This document shows positions 56,201 to 64,000 of a stretch of 64,000 bases of DNA, in pieces. Each line of letters starts with the position of its first letter. Position 1 is the stretch's first letter. A model generated the notes under the pieces. That model worked only from the letters and a program-made list of their open reading frames with translations, ran no database searches and was not told the DNA's origin. Origin of the DNA: Chamaea fasciata (lineage: Eukaryota; Chordata; Aves; Passeriformes; Sylviidae). Location of the stretch: NCBI GenBank assembly GCA_029207755.1, contig JARCOQ010000009.1, positions 34,308,914 through 34,372,913 of the forward strand. Reading direction: 5' to 3'. Made by a program: the position numbers and the translations under genes.

Positions 56201-57691
56201 TACACAAAGGGCCCATGTTTTCAAAGTCATATTTCTATTTTGTTTTTTAAACCCCATCGAATTATCAGAAGTCACCAGTGCATCTCTGTCAGCCTCCTGC
56301 CACCTTGTGGTGATATGGGCAATAGTAATGGAAGGCTCAAGAGAGGGCTAGGGGGAGGCTGATTTAAGAAAGGTGAAACAAAATTTTAACATTCCTTAGG
56401 TATCTAAACGTTGAAAGACATACATTTCCAAACGAAAGATTCAAGGCACAAACAGGAAAAATACAGAAATCAAGAAATGTTTCCCAAATCAAACCACATT
56501 TTCTAAGATATGTAATTCACACCCCAAAGTGAGTGACAGAAGTCATTTTTCTCTGTGCTATTTTGAATGGATGGAGTCGAGAGATTGAAGGTGTGGTCTG
56601 ATATTTGCTAGTCTGCGTGCAAAGAAAAATAGTAATGAGTAAATAATGAGTCCAAGTAGAAACAAATAGGGCGCTGCAAGAAAAAAAGGAGGCTCTTTTT
56701 AAAATATTTCCACATAGGGTCAAAATTCAGCATGGAAAGACATTTCCTATCAATGCTTAACATGTAGATCGTTGTCTCCCACACTAAGTTACCTTAGAGC
56801 ATTGGAGCCTGAACGTGACTTCCATTTTCATACCCTTTCATTTTAACTGCTGGCAGATATGTCTAATTTGGGTGCAGACCCATATGGATAAACACTGGCA
56901 AAGATAATATTATTTTCCCTTACCTGAAGTGTTTTAGGGATAACAACGACTAGGTATTATGTAATGCAATATTTTTACTAAATTTTAGCAGTATTTGTTC
57001 GTATGGGAACATGCAGAATGCTGCTTTTAAATTACTGAATATGTGTCTTTGGATTACATTTCTTTCAGTATTTGAAAAAAATGTAGAAAACATGTTAGTA
57101 GCTGTAACTGCTACAGGGCAGTAAAAATTGTAATCACTTCCTCAAAGAAAAGCCAACCAGAGGATGAAGCAGTACAGAATCAGACCCCTGGCCACTTTGT
57201 TCATCTCTGTTCACACTACGTATGTTTTTAGTTTTGATTGCCATTTGGAGCCTTCTCCAAAGATTCAATCATTAAATACTGGACTTTGTGAAATCCATGC
57301 AAACACTGCCATTGAATTGAACAGGGCTGACATTTTATCTGTAGACTGCAATAGAACTGCTGAACACACAAACAATGCCAAAGGTAATATTTGAAAGAAC
57401 AGACCCTAACCCAGAAAGAACAATGCTGTGCTCTCAAGGATGTTGGAAGCAGCTTTCCAGGTGTGTGTATTGATTTCCAGTGTTTCTCTGTGACCTGAAC
57501 TGGAGGTTTATACAACCCCCTGTGTTTCTGTTGCTCCAGCTCAGTGGCACCGTCAAATTCCACAAGCACTCAAGCTCCGCCCCGGTGGCAGCCGCCAAGG
57601 ACTCGACATCTTCTCTGCCTTTCCAGCTCCTGAGAGCCCTATGCTCTTTTCATCCCCGACCCAAAAGTTGGTGGAGAGCGAAGAACTTTGA
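14724..57691 (+). CDS. MYPN: Myopalladin (whole coding region, 19 exons, spliced)
   Basis: Joining 19 exons (listed separately) gives one 4014-nt reading frame of 1337 codons plus TGA. The conceptual protein follows human myopalladin from the N-terminus (MQDDS...) to the last residues (...ESEEL), by my recall of that protein. Domains in order: N-terminal region with the DLSAFLSQEELDES motif; Ig1 about 281-371; linker; Ig2 about 458-557; Ser/Pro/Gln-rich region 558-925; Ig3 967-1060; Ig4 1095-1187; Ig5 1194-1287; 50-residue tail. Family knowledge: a striated-muscle scaffold at the Z-line and I-band, with CARP bound by the N-terminal half, nebulin/nebulette SH3 by the central proline-rich part, and alpha-actinin by the C-terminal Ig part. 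Palladin is the closest alternative, but the N-terminus and tail fit myopalladin better. There are no frameshifts or in-frame stops, so the gene looks intact. Confidence 0.96.
15962..16012 (+). repeat. Imperfect duplication with a small inverted repeat
   Basis: GAACACTTCTCTTGCTTAT (from 15963) recurs as GAACATTTCTCTTGCTTAT (ending 16012). Between them CTTGCTT ATA AAGCAAG forms a 7-bp inverted repeat. Probably a replication-slippage product. Confidence 0.75.
20165..20307 (-). other. Exon-like open stretch on the minus strand, identity unknown
   Basis: Read on the minus strand, a pyrimidine-rich tract ending TTTTGTGTTCAG lies just before 20307, and the open frame then gives a polar, protein-like sequence including ARSWHPEHKPPVPGIDEQ and LYQEQVEEMF. 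A possible donor (GTAACG) follows at 20164, just before the TAA stop that closes the ORF. The sequence upstream of the candidate acceptor does not look coding, which argues for an exon or orphan exon and not a complete processed pseudogene. I do not recognise the protein. It sits inside MYPN intron 1, antisense to the gene, with no partner exons that I can identify, so it may also be a chance ORF. Confidence 0.25.
20772..20798 (+). promoter_or_regulatory. MEF2-like site with adjacent E-box in intron 1
   Basis: CTATTTTTAG at 20772-20781 is a textbook MEF2 sequence, and CATCTG, an E-box, follows at 20793-20798. The spacing of 11 bases is compatible with a muscle enhancer for MYPN. No functional evidence is available from sequence alone. 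Confidence 0.3.
21396..22662. mobile_element. GC-rich LTR-like dispersed repeat
   Basis: The element begins TGTATTGGTTTGG and ends CCCCCAGCA, so it has TG...CA termini. It is flanked by TTCAG on the left and CTCAG on the right, a possible 5-bp target duplication with one mismatch. Its interior is sharply GC- and CpG-rich compared with the A/T-rich intron around it. I recall similar sequences repeated in passerine genomes, but the family name is not certain. Open frames of 358 codons (minus) and 222 and 192 codons (plus) cross it; they are by-products of the tandem array inside. Confidence 0.5.
21739..22162 (+). repeat. 69-bp minisatellite, about six copies
   Basis: Copies start at 21769, 21838, 21907, 21976, 22045 and 22114, exactly 69 bases apart, with a partial unit before the first and a shortened last copy. 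Units include GATGAGATGTATCAGGAGCT and CAGAGATCCCGGGCTGGGG. Copies are almost identical, so the expansion is recent. Because 69 is a multiple of three, frames without stops in one unit stay open across the whole array on both strands. Confidence 0.95.
23191..23237 (+). repeat. (TCTA)n microsatellite
   Basis: About 11.75 uninterrupted copies of TCTA in MYPN intron 1. A perfect tetranucleotide repeat of this length is usually polymorphic. Confidence 0.97.
24203..24378 (+). CDS. MYPN: MYPN coding exon 2 (second half of Ig1)
   Basis: The acceptor is TTGCCTTGCAG|G and the donor is GAAG|GTAACG. It encodes residues 314-371, starting with the C-strand Trp314 and containing DTGRYSC with Cys353, the partner of Cys302, then SNIYGTDSTSAEIYIE. 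The unspliced frame stays open past the donor for about 90 codons, which looks like chance read-through and not coding sequence. Confidence 0.95.
25006..25061 (+). repeat. 28-bp tandem duplication
   Basis: AGCAGGACTATAAACTTAAA plus ATAAACAC occurs at 25006-25033 and again at 25034-25061 without mismatch. A recent local duplication in an intron. Confidence 0.92.
25882..25933 (+). CDS. MYPN: MYPN coding exon 3 (acidic/serine linker)
   Basis: A 52-nt exon. The acceptor is TTTTTTCATAG|GC and the donor is GATCA|GTAAGT. It encodes about 17 residues of the Ig1-Ig2 linker, beginning ISSSDSEGE, which matches the start of the human linker. It is too short to be found as an ORF and was placed by phase and family match. 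Confidence 0.9.
27984..28134 (+). CDS. MYPN: MYPN coding exon 4 (Pro/Ala/Val-rich linker)
   Basis: The acceptor is TGTATTTCACAG|C and the donor is AACCAG|GTAGGG. It encodes residues 389-439 of the linker, rich in Ala, Pro, Thr and Val (for example PVPVPVQTVS). Sequence identity to the mammalian linker is low, so the call rests on exact phase at both ends and position between the matching exons 3 and 5. Confidence 0.88.
29596..29667 (+). CDS. MYPN: MYPN coding exon 5 (entry into Ig2)
   Basis: A 72-nt exon, phase 0 at both ends. The acceptor is CAATCTGCAG|GCT and the donor is ACAAAG|GTAATT. It encodes residues 440-463 including SPTNYLQGLDGRPIIAAP, nearly identical to the human segment, and the A strand of Ig2 (PVFTK). 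Skipping it would keep the frame but remove the first strand of Ig2. Confidence 0.95.
29890..30031 (+). CDS. MYPN: MYPN coding exon 6 (core of Ig2)
   Basis: The acceptor is CTCTCTTAG|ATG and the donor is AGAAAA|GTATGT. It encodes residues 464-510 with the B-strand Cys480 (VVFECRV), C-strand Trp492 (KVEWYREG) and the DSPDFRILQK segment. Confidence 0.96.
30603..30626 (+). CDS. MYPN: MYPN coding exon 7 (24-nt microexon)
   Basis: A 24-nt microexon bounded by CTTCCCTTTAG|AA and CCAG|GTGAGG. It supplies residues KPRSMAEP within Ig2, between the E and F strands, as in the human protein. Its length is a multiple of three and flanking exons share the same phase, so it could be skipped without a frameshift. 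Confidence 0.92.
32626..32742 (+). CDS. MYPN: MYPN coding exon 8 (end of Ig2)
   Basis: The acceptor is GATGCTTTGCAG|AG and the donor is TCAAAG|GTAAGA. It encodes residues 519-557: EEICTLVIAEVF, then EDSGSFTC with Cys539 (pairs with Cys480), then NKYGTVSS, the typical F-G loop of an I-set Ig domain. Confidence 0.95.
33156..33525 (+). CDS. MYPN: MYPN coding exon 9 (proline-rich central region)
   Basis: The acceptor is CCTCTTTCAG|CA and the donor is AAGCT|GTAAGT. It encodes residues 558-680. Visible features are a PPPQPP stretch, the conserved KPKLEGVLVNHNEPRSSS block, GLRVHFKLPEDEKGSE, an acidic/Ser patch, and KEPPPVLAKPKL at the end. In mammals this proline-rich part binds the SH3 domain of nebulin/nebulette; that role here is inferred. 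Confidence 0.95.
35571..36155 (+). CDS. MYPN: MYPN coding exon 10 (Ser/Pro/Gln-rich region)
   Basis: The acceptor is TTTCTATGCAG|T and the donor is GCCAC|GTAAGT. It encodes residues 681-875. It opens with a Gln/Leu-rich stretch (LKQLHNQVLLEQQQVHQ), continues through a Ser/Pro/Thr-rich low-complexity region, and ends with the conserved SPTGRIQNPVAFLSAV and TNAMGLPRS segments. The middle has diverged most from mammals. Confidence 0.95.
38481..38628 (+). CDS. MYPN: MYPN coding exon 11 (basic linker before Ig3)
   Basis: The acceptor is CTTTTAATAG|C and the donor is CAGCAG|GTAAGA. It encodes residues 876-925, including TQGLTKKN, EDSIRENK and DLERKL. It matches the human linker in pattern (KKN, IRE, RDLxKK). 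The open frame runs on into the intron as far as 38799, but that part shows no family match. Confidence 0.92.
48463..48684 (+). CDS. MYPN: MYPN coding exon 12 (start of Ig3)
   Basis: The acceptor is CTCACCCTGCAG|GAA and the donor is CCCAAG|GTACGT; phase 0 at both ends. It encodes residues 926-999, among the most conserved of the gene: EYRISSFEQRLMNEIEFRLE, VDESDDEVQHEEIPTGK, then the first strands of Ig3 with Cys990 (ITFTCKIVGIPVPK). In mammals alpha-actinin binds the C-terminal Ig region. Confidence 0.97.
49134..49283 (+). CDS. MYPN: MYPN coding exon 13 (core of Ig3)
   Basis: The acceptor is ATCATTACAG|GTC and the donor is CCACAA|GTAAGG; phase 0 at both ends. It encodes residues 1000-1049: VYWFKDGKQIS with Trp1002, then DDDGNYTIMAANPQ. 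The usual F-strand cysteine is Ile1043, as I recall it also is in human myopalladin, so Ig3 lacks the canonical disulfide. Confidence 0.96.
50132..50211 (+). CDS. MYPN: MYPN coding exon 14 (end of Ig3 and linker)
   Basis: An 80-nt exon. The acceptor is GAATTGCAG|GGG and the donor is CTCACAG|GTGAAC. It encodes residues 1050-1075: GRISCSGHLMVQS closes Ig3, followed by a short linker. It is too short to appear as its own ORF. Confidence 0.92.
50451..50510 (+). repeat. A/G-rich low-complexity tract
   Basis: A run of A with scattered G, ending in a stretch of about 17 A residues before GGCTGGC. Could be simple sequence or the worn tail of a retroposed copy; no retroposed body was recognised beside it. 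Confidence 0.7.
50736..50862 (+). CDS. MYPN: MYPN coding exon 15 (start of Ig4)
   Basis: The acceptor is TTTTGTGTTGCAG|A and the donor is TGTAAG|GTATTA. It encodes residues 1076-1118, including ERFFRPYFLQAPGDMVAHEG, conserved in palladin-family proteins, and LCRLDCK with Cys1117 of Ig4. Confidence 0.95.
52361..52568 (+). CDS. MYPN: MYPN coding exon 16 (rest of Ig4)
   Basis: The acceptor is CCCTGTCTCTCAG|GTG and the donor is GTTGTAG|GTAAGA. It encodes residues 1119-1187: LTWLLNGKPVLPD with Trp1129, VRETGVHSLLIDPL, SDAGTYTC with Cys1169, and NKTGQNSFSLEL. A complete I-set Ig signature. Confidence 0.97.
53294..53459 (+). CDS. MYPN: MYPN coding exon 17 (start of Ig5)
   Basis: The acceptor is TTCTTTTTCCAG|CA and the donor is GGATGAG|GTACTG, a weak donor. 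It encodes residues 1188-1242: KEVKRAPMFLEKLQNCGVPEG, then LECRVVGMPPP with Cys1216 and FYWKKDNETIP with Trp1228. The unspliced frame continues to a stop near 53646 without family similarity. Confidence 0.95.
54370..54452 (+). mobile_element. CR1 LINE fragment (reverse transcriptase part)
   Basis: The plus-strand frame reads PVLFNIFTDNLEEGTESA and then SKFMDYT, matching the CR1 reverse transcriptase block that also occurs in the larger copy at 4.6 kb ([15 protein letters not shown]). Only about 80 bases remain. The catalytic DD pair region reads MDY, so the copy is a decayed relic. Confidence 0.75.
55174..55250 (+). repeat. TA-rich simple sequence
   Basis: Repeated TAATATATA and TATAGAGTTATA words. 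Low-complexity intronic sequence without further signal. Confidence 0.75.
55491..55624 (+). CDS. MYPN: MYPN coding exon 18 (end of Ig5)
   Basis: The acceptor is CTTGTTTTGCAG|C and the donor is TTTATG|GTAGGT. It encodes residues 1243-1287: MHQDTTGYVCLLIQPAKK, DAGWYTLSAKNEAG and SCTARLDIY. The F-strand cysteine position is Leu1269, as I recall it is in human myopalladin. Confidence 0.96.
57540..57691 (+). CDS. MYPN: MYPN coding exon 19 (C-terminal tail and stop)
   Basis: The acceptor is CTGTTGCTCCAG|CT; G from exon 18 plus CT gives Ala1288. It encodes QWHRQIP, then a short variable stretch, GLDIFSAFPAPES, and the terminal VESEEL before TGA at 57689-57691. The blocks AQWH.QIP, GLDIFSAF and VES.EL match the human tail. 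The variable stretch between QIP and GLDIFSAF is shorter than in human. An 89-codon ORF starting at 57480 overlaps here in another frame and is a shadow. Confidence 0.94.
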
Positions 57692-57935
57692 AAAACAAAC
57701 ACTTGTTCCAGTTGCACCTGCGGAGATACTCAGAACTGTGAAAAACTAAATAATAATAATAAAAAAAGGAGGTACAACTCACGATGCTCAAGGTTTACAA
57801 GCAACTTGTTTGTAATTCGGTGTTCTGCTGCTGCAAATGCTGCAAGTAATATATCATACAAGACTTTGGTGTATGATTTTAATGCAGGATAATTGTGGTA
57901 TGGAGTGTTGTGCAATAAATTCAGTACTGTGTAGT
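57692..57935 (+). other. MYPN: Probable MYPN 3' UTR with polyadenylation signals
   Basis: Two AATAAA hexamers follow the stop: one at 57758-57763 in an A/T run, and one at 57914-57919. The second is followed by a GT-rich stretch (AGTACTGTGTAGTTTG), the usual arrangement for a cleavage site, so the transcript probably ends near 57935. A longer 3' UTR is possible, since further AATAAA copies exist downstream. Confidence 0.55.
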
Positions 57936-59904
57936 TTGCTAAGAATTACATAGTAAACATAGTTTTCAGCACCTAAAAGCCAATACCACTCTCTTGAATT
58001 AGAGCTACTGCACTGTAGCTGCCATGGTAAGGATTGAGGGTGATTAGCTGGAATACTGCCACTGAAAACACTGACATTACAGTAACACCAATCCTGAATG
58101 AGGGTAAACAACAAGACTTTGAATGTAATTTTAAAAACATGCCAAATAATCACAAAGCACAAGTTAAATGGAAAAGATGTAACTCATTTTTACATATGAT
58201 TATCATGCCAGCCTATTCTAGAAATTTTGAACTCCAGACTAGATAAATATAGCATTTCATGTAGATACAGCTGTATACCCTAAATATTTATATCTGTGTG
58301 TGTGTGTACTCCATGAACTGTGTACTCTTGGTGTAAGGGTTCATACAATAAGGTGCAGGGCATGTGCATAAGGTGCATAGGAAATGGAAATTCCTCTTGT
58401 CTGAAGCTTGTTCTCTTGAGCCCATAGCTGAAACTATTCTCCAGATGTGCTTCATACTTTTTTCCTTACCATGTTAGTGATCCTCTGACTTTAACACAGG
58501 TGATACCAAACTTGTCACTTCATGGCTTTTAAATATCAGTCTCTTTTTCCTAATTTTTAATGTGCATCTACCTTCTAGCTCATTTTATAGCTGAATGGAA
58601 AGGAATTGTGACCTGGCAAATTTTCACCACCGTTAAGGAAATAATCACAAGTGTGGTGTCTAATAGGAAGACAGAAAATTCTGTTAATACACAAAAGTTA
58701 AGAAGTTAAGCAACAGTTATATGCAAAAAGCTAAAAAAACCCAACAGTAGTAATAAATAAGGCAAATTAATGAAAGTTTAACAGAAGGTGTTAAGTGACA
58801 ACACTTAATGATTGATTTAAATATATTTGCCATCTATACACTTACATTAATAACCCCAGCTGTTAGAATCTGTGAATGTCAAAGATGTTTTCCTGCAGCT
58901 TTAAATTACTGCCAAGCCTCTCCTCCAGACATTGTTTTCAAGCACTTACTGCTTTCAACATGGCTGCAGAATGCAACAGTCACGATCAAACTCACAGAGA
59001 TTCAAAAAAATTTTAACAGATACTTTCATTTTAGACTATGTTTGGGGTTTCTTCGAATTTTAAGTTTTAAATTTGAAAAAATTCCATATGCAAAGGAAAC
59101 AATTAAGCATTATACTAAGAACAAAAGAATATTGGATATAGCCAGAGACTGAGACAGAGAATGCCTTTCACTGAGCTTCCCACAAATACAGCTTCTGTTG
59201 TTCCTAACTGTTGATTCCCTCAGGATTTAGAGGAAGTCAATTTCTTGTGTTGTTTTACTTCCCACCTGAGTGAATACCATAAAACAAAACCATCATTACA
59301 ACTCTCATACTTCTGTTAGAAACTTCAGGCAGCTCAACCCAGACTGGACAGACCAGAAAGCTAAAACACAGTCTTTATCCTAAGAGTTCAAACAAGGTGC
59401 AGGTATCCCCATGGGAAAGCAGATGTTGCCCACATTGTACCTCTTCCCTGGCAAACCAAATAAAACTCATGGCTATTAAAAGTGATGCATGGAGTTAAGT
59501 GACTTCAGTAACAAGATGCACAACTTCAGACATACTGTGGGTCTGATCTCCTAGGACAGAGAATCTACCGCTCCTGTTCCCTTCACTTGGTTTTTAGGAC
59601 GGTTTAGGGATTCCAAAGCTATACCCAAAATTTCAAGTTTCCCACATTAGTTACTAATCTTGGAAAAATAATCCAAGAAAAATTACCAGATTATGCTTGC
59701 TTAATTCAGTGCTGTTGGGAAATGGAAAGGTAGGAAATTAAGAGACAAAAGATCAAACTCACATCTACAGCGCTGGTCTTCCCATTATTTCACAAGCCAG
59801 AGAGTAGGTTTTGATCTCAAGTATTCCAGGTTGTATATTGGCCATCAGGCTTTATCCCTAAGCTTAGTCAAGAGATTGCCTGCTTGGAAGTCTCCTGTGG
59901 CCCC
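57936..59904. other. Downstream DNA, nothing recognised
   Basis: A/T-rich sequence following the probable MYPN transcript end. It contains a short (TG)n run near 58294-58306 and only short open frames. No gene seen. Confidence 0.6.
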
Positions 59905-59980
59905 TTTGCCTGGCTGAGAGTGAGGGGTTGGACTAAATGACCCCCTGAGCTTTCTTCAGACCTAAACCATTCTGTGCTTC
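59905..59980 (+). mobile_element. CR1 LINE 3'-end fragment
   Basis: GGGGTTGGACTAAATGACCC, then a short spacer, and ACCTAAACCATTCTGTGCTT. This is the standard CR1 3' end (GTTGGACT.GATGA.C... followed by ATTCTATG-like words) with several substitutions. An old, severely 5'-truncated insertion. Confidence 0.8.
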
Positions 59981-62900
59981 CTAAATGACTTTATTTTCCA
60001 CTGCCTGTCTAAATATCCTACCTGCATTAAGTAACCCTGTCAGCTGAGTAGAAACTAAGAACTCAAGCAAGCACAAACTTTCCCTTTGTGCTGGAATCTA
60101 ACCCATTAGGCAAGTCCAGCTACAAAAGTTCTTCACACAGTGTAGAAGAAAGGAATGCTAGTACTCACCACTGGCAAGTGTCTAGTTACCCGTGCTGGAA
60201 TCATACTGACCAGTACCACTGACAGCAGTAGTGGTTTTCACATTTTACGATGTCAGACATGGCACCCAAAAACTCAATGCAAATTAAAAGACAAAGTGTG
60301 CAGTGCAAACATACAAACTGTATCTCCTCACCTTTTCTCTGCAATATCAGCGGAGTGTCTCCAAACTCGCGTCGTTATAACCCGAGCTGACATGCTGACC
60401 ATTAAGTGGCACAATGCTTCTTAAAATGGCACATCTAGTTCTTTGGAAGTGGGAGGACAAGAAGCTGAAAGATTTTTCCCAAAGATCCGTGTAAGGATTA
60501 ATCCTTAGTCATTCAAGAAGGGGCCCCAGAGATCTCAGTGAGAGTCAGGCTACAGAAAGTAGATCACCAAAAACATGTTAGCTGAATTATAATATTCTCT
60601 CCTGAACAGTATTTCCTGGCAAGAAGGATCAAAGCCCTTCACATTTCCCTACAAAATGCAGAAGTCAGCAATTTCAATTCCTTTCAGCAGCTCTGATACA
60701 AACTAACTCATACTCTGATCCCAAATGGTCTGCAGTCGTTACATTTTGCTCCTTAACTGCTACAGGACATTTCTCCTCTGCATGTACTGAGCCCACGAAG
60801 TGAGCCTGTAAAGGCAGCTTGTGTGAATGGATGTCAATGCTGTTTAACAAGTGGCACTGATGTGCTCATCACAAGGAAGAAATAGCAAGAAAACGACACC
60901 AAAATTACGTTTGTGTTGTTAAGTGGTGGAAAAGACAAGGCAAAAAGGCCTGTGGAAGAGAAGGACAGTAGGACAGTCCTGTGTTGCCACACAGGATGTG
61001 CTAGAGCCGCTCTGCTCCCTCTTGAACAACCTGGCTGCTCATTGCTGGTCTTGACTGAATAACCAGTTCCACTTCACACTAACACAACTTCTCATTCCCT
61101 TATTCAGGGCAGGCTACTGCAGCAACAAAACTTAATGTTAGACCTTCCACTGAAGTCATTGTTAGTAATTAATTTCCAGAAGTCCATGAAACCACCACAG
61201 TGTGGAACATAATGCTGTGTGTGATACAGAAACTCTCAGGTCTGTAACCTCTCAAGCTTTTACTGATTTACAATCTTGTAGGTTTATTTAGTTCCCCATT
61301 TCCTCCCAGTCCTGGTTTTGTATACAACCAGTCAGGGGCACAGTATATTGCAAACTAGAGCAGAAACAACATCTTTTGTGTTGCAATTCTAGATTTCAAA
61401 AAGTATTATTTCTGCTTTAAACTTCTGGTCCAGACTGATGCAAACCCAGCCTGCAGCAGCATTACATACGGGTCTGCATTGATAGCATTGGACCTCTTGC
61501 CTTAAAACCACTGGACTGAGTTCCTTGCTTCCACATGGAAGGTGGAGCAACCCTTCTGAATGCCTTACATCTGCATCAGCACGAGGAGATGCGAACACAC
61601 ACTGCAAAAAGGAAAAGCCACGTCTGCAGTGCTCATCTCAATATGTAAACAACGGCCAGTCCAAATTTTTTACAATTATAATTTTTAATTGTCAGTACTT
61701 CAACCAATAAATCTGGGACACGGATTCATGCAAGAACTGTGTTCTTAATGCCACCAGGTTTAAAAGCACTAGTTTCTGAAAAACGCCTTTACAAAACGTA
61801 ATGAAATCTTTATACTGTTAATACTGGAGAAGCGATTCGTTGATAATTGCCTTATTGTTTCCAACACAAAAATGTTCACTTTGAGCTTTAAAATTCTAGC
61901 TAATATTTCTTCTTGATTAAAGTTGATTTTTGTTTTCTAAAGTCATTCTCATTGGGAAGAAAAATGCTCATGTCAGTTTTATAGTATATTTTAAGCCCAC
62001 ATGAAAGGAAAAATAACAAACACCTGCCTGTTCAGTAATGTATTTCCCTACATCTCACCTGAACTTAAATAAATGCTTCAGAGTTCCATATAAGACTGTG
62101 TCCTTCACATGTTCAAGTAATTGTGAACATGCACAACAATGCCAGAAGTTTTCTCAGAACTTTGCTGTGACAGATTAATGAAATCAGACTTTACATTATT
62201 TAGAAGAAAATCATAAATATTGTCAAGTTTTATACTAGCCGTGCTTCTGGAAGGTAGCTGTGAAATAAAGTTGTTGCTTTTTTAAACAATTTTTGGTATC
62301 AGTTCCCATTGGTTTTAAAATACATTCCTAGCTACAGTCTTCCATAGCTGAACACCACTGTGTCTCAAAAATTCATTCAGAGTGTGCCCGTTCCACCGGT
62401 CACCTGGCCCCCACCCTGCCCTGGAACACCTGTTTGCTGAATCCAGACCAGCACTGCTGCAACTCTCTGTGCACTCAGGCACAGGGGCCTGGCACAGTGC
62501 ACTGATCTTTTCAACCCCTGGCTGTGCATCCGGCACTCGAACAGGAAACATGTGAATGAGGGCAAATCAAACACACAAACCACACTCAAGTTCACTCTTC
62601 CCCTATGCATGCCTCCAACACGAGTAATTGAGCATCTTCTTTGTGTACACTAGTACATTTTGAAATGGGTTTTAGATAAGCTGCAGATGCAAACCAAGCA
62701 TTTGGAGGAAGATGGATCTCGTAGCTCAGATACAGAAGAGAACAGGACCGAAAAAAGGATGAGTCCTGTCACTTTTTCTCTCCCATGTAACCAGGTTTTC
62801 TCCATTCCCACCTGATTTCCACATACTTCTGTACGTGCCAGGTCAAAAGAAATTTTCTTAAAACCATTTTAGCTCAGCTACAGCTCTGCAAGCTGAAGCG

Positions 62901-64000
62901 GCTCCTTCACATTTTATCATTTCCTCTGAGCAACAAAAGTTGCTTCTATTAATGCCCTTATATATCAAGTCCACCATAAGGAACCATTTATTGCACAATC
63001 AAAAGAAACCTTGGGCCATATGTGTGAATTTAAGTGGAGTTCTCCATTTATACCAGTGGGAATTCTGTTCAGAAACTGCTCATCTTCCATCACAGTCTGC
63101 ATCCTTAACACAGTCTGTTAGTAACAGGAAACATGGTTTTGTCAAGAAATGGAAAAACACTGAAGACAATCTGAAATGTTAGAAGAAAATATTACTATAC
63201 ACCCCAGGCTGCAGGAAGCCAGTGAAATATTAACTTCCTATTCCTTGGAGCTACATACACAGACATGTCAGGCAAATTTTGTAAGATATAGTTTGCATGC
63301 TAATTTCTGTACAAATGAAAACTGAACTGCAAATTAGTAAAAAAGAACAGTAGACAATATTAAAATGTACTCTTTAGTAGAAGACAGATTTAAATGTTAC
63401 ACATGGGGTTGGTTAGGGGTTTTGAAGCCAGGTTTGCTTCAAACGTAGTTAAAGTTTAAAACATAGAGCATTTTTAAGAAGTCCACAAGTACCAGGTGAA
63501 ATCAACATTTGTTGTAAGATATCTGTGTAGAGGAAACACTGCTTCTTCCATGAATAAACATGTCTTCATCCTCAGTGCCCTTGGTTTTTTCCCCTGAATA
63601 TTTTGTAGAAATAGAGGAGTTGAACATATTTAGAGCAAAGGGCAGCTTTTCTGTGGATTATTTTAAAAATCTGGGTAAATTTCATTCCTAAACTATAAAA
63701 AGCCACATCTACGTTGCTTAGCTCCAATAGCTGGAATCCCAAGAGTAAGGGTACCTACGTTAAGGTAAAAGCTTCCTTTGGCAAAACAATTCCTTTGGCC
63801 CGGAAATAGTACTTCTTCAAAAATTTGTGCCTAGTGAATCCCATCACAGGAGGGACTTCCACAAAGATTTCACAAGGAAAGTTTTACTTAACAAGATAGA
63901 GGGAGTGAGGTAAATATTGAAATACCTAACAATACTTATGCTTCCCCACAGGAGGAAGCTGCAACATCATTGACTTTACAACTGTATAGCTGAGGCCAGT
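59981..64000. other. Downstream DNA to window end, nothing recognised
   Basis: 4 kb with short open frames only. In mammals the next gene beyond MYPN is ATOH7, a GC-rich single-exon bHLH gene on the opposite strand. No bHLH-like open frame appears here, so that gene, if conserved, lies beyond the window. AATAAA followed by a GT-rich run near 62262 could be a polyadenylation site of an unseen transcript. Confidence 0.55.

Larger units (their letters stand above)
48685..57539 (+). other. MYPN: MYPN introns 12 to 18
   Basis: Introns at 48685-49133, 49284-50131, 50212-50735, 50863-52360, 52569-53293, 53460-55490 and 55625-57539. Contents noted: an A/G-rich simple tract near 50451-50510, a CR1 remnant near 54370, and a TA-rich simple stretch near 55174-55250. 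Nothing else recognised. Confidence 0.75.

Noticed and set aside
61389..62610. Minus-strand ORFs near 61.5 and 62.5 kb as ATOH7
   Set aside because: They lack the basic helix-loop-helix signature and are too short.

Overview
This window is vertebrate nuclear DNA, most likely from a bird and probably a songbird. It has a single intron-rich gene with GT-AG splice sites, low gene density, several fragments of the avian CR1 LINE, and LTR-like repeats of a type I associate with passerine genomes. No bacterial-style operons, CRISPR arrays, rRNA or tRNA genes were seen.

The one protein gene I can support is myopalladin (MYPN), on the + strand. Its coding sequence appears complete: 19 coding exons run from an ATG at 14724 to a TGA at 57689-57691. 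All 18 coding introns start with GT and end with AG, and the reading phase is kept across every junction. The spliced coding length is 4014 nt (1337 residues plus stop), close to the roughly 1320 residues of human myopalladin. The protein has an N-terminal region with the palladin-family acidic/leucine motif, two Ig domains (about 281-371 and 458-557), a long Ser/Pro/Gln-rich low-complexity middle, and three more Ig domains (about 967-1060, 1095-1187, 1194-1287) before a short tail. In the family this protein scaffolds sarcomeric Z-lines and I-bands, binding alpha-actinin, nebulin/nebulette and the ankyrin-repeat protein CARP.

Layout: 1-14722 is upstream DNA with no recognisable coding gene. 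It holds a solo-LTR-like repeat (2008-5264) that was split by a CR1 LINE (2402-5095), with a matching 6-base duplication at the two edges, and a MEF2-like/E-box pair near 7.1 kb. 14723-57691 is MYPN. Its first coding intron (8.5 kb) carries a GC-rich LTR-like element (21396-22662) with an expanded 69-bp minisatellite, a TCTA microsatellite, and a short exon-like open stretch on the minus strand (20165-20307). 57692 to about 57935 is the probable 3' UTR, with two AATAAA signals. 57940-64000 is gene-free apart from a CR1 3'-end remnant near 59.9 kb.

I found no clearly new biological system. The items most worth a second look are the unexplained minus-strand exon-like segment, the nested CR1-in-LTR insertion, and the higher-order structure of the 69-bp minisatellite.
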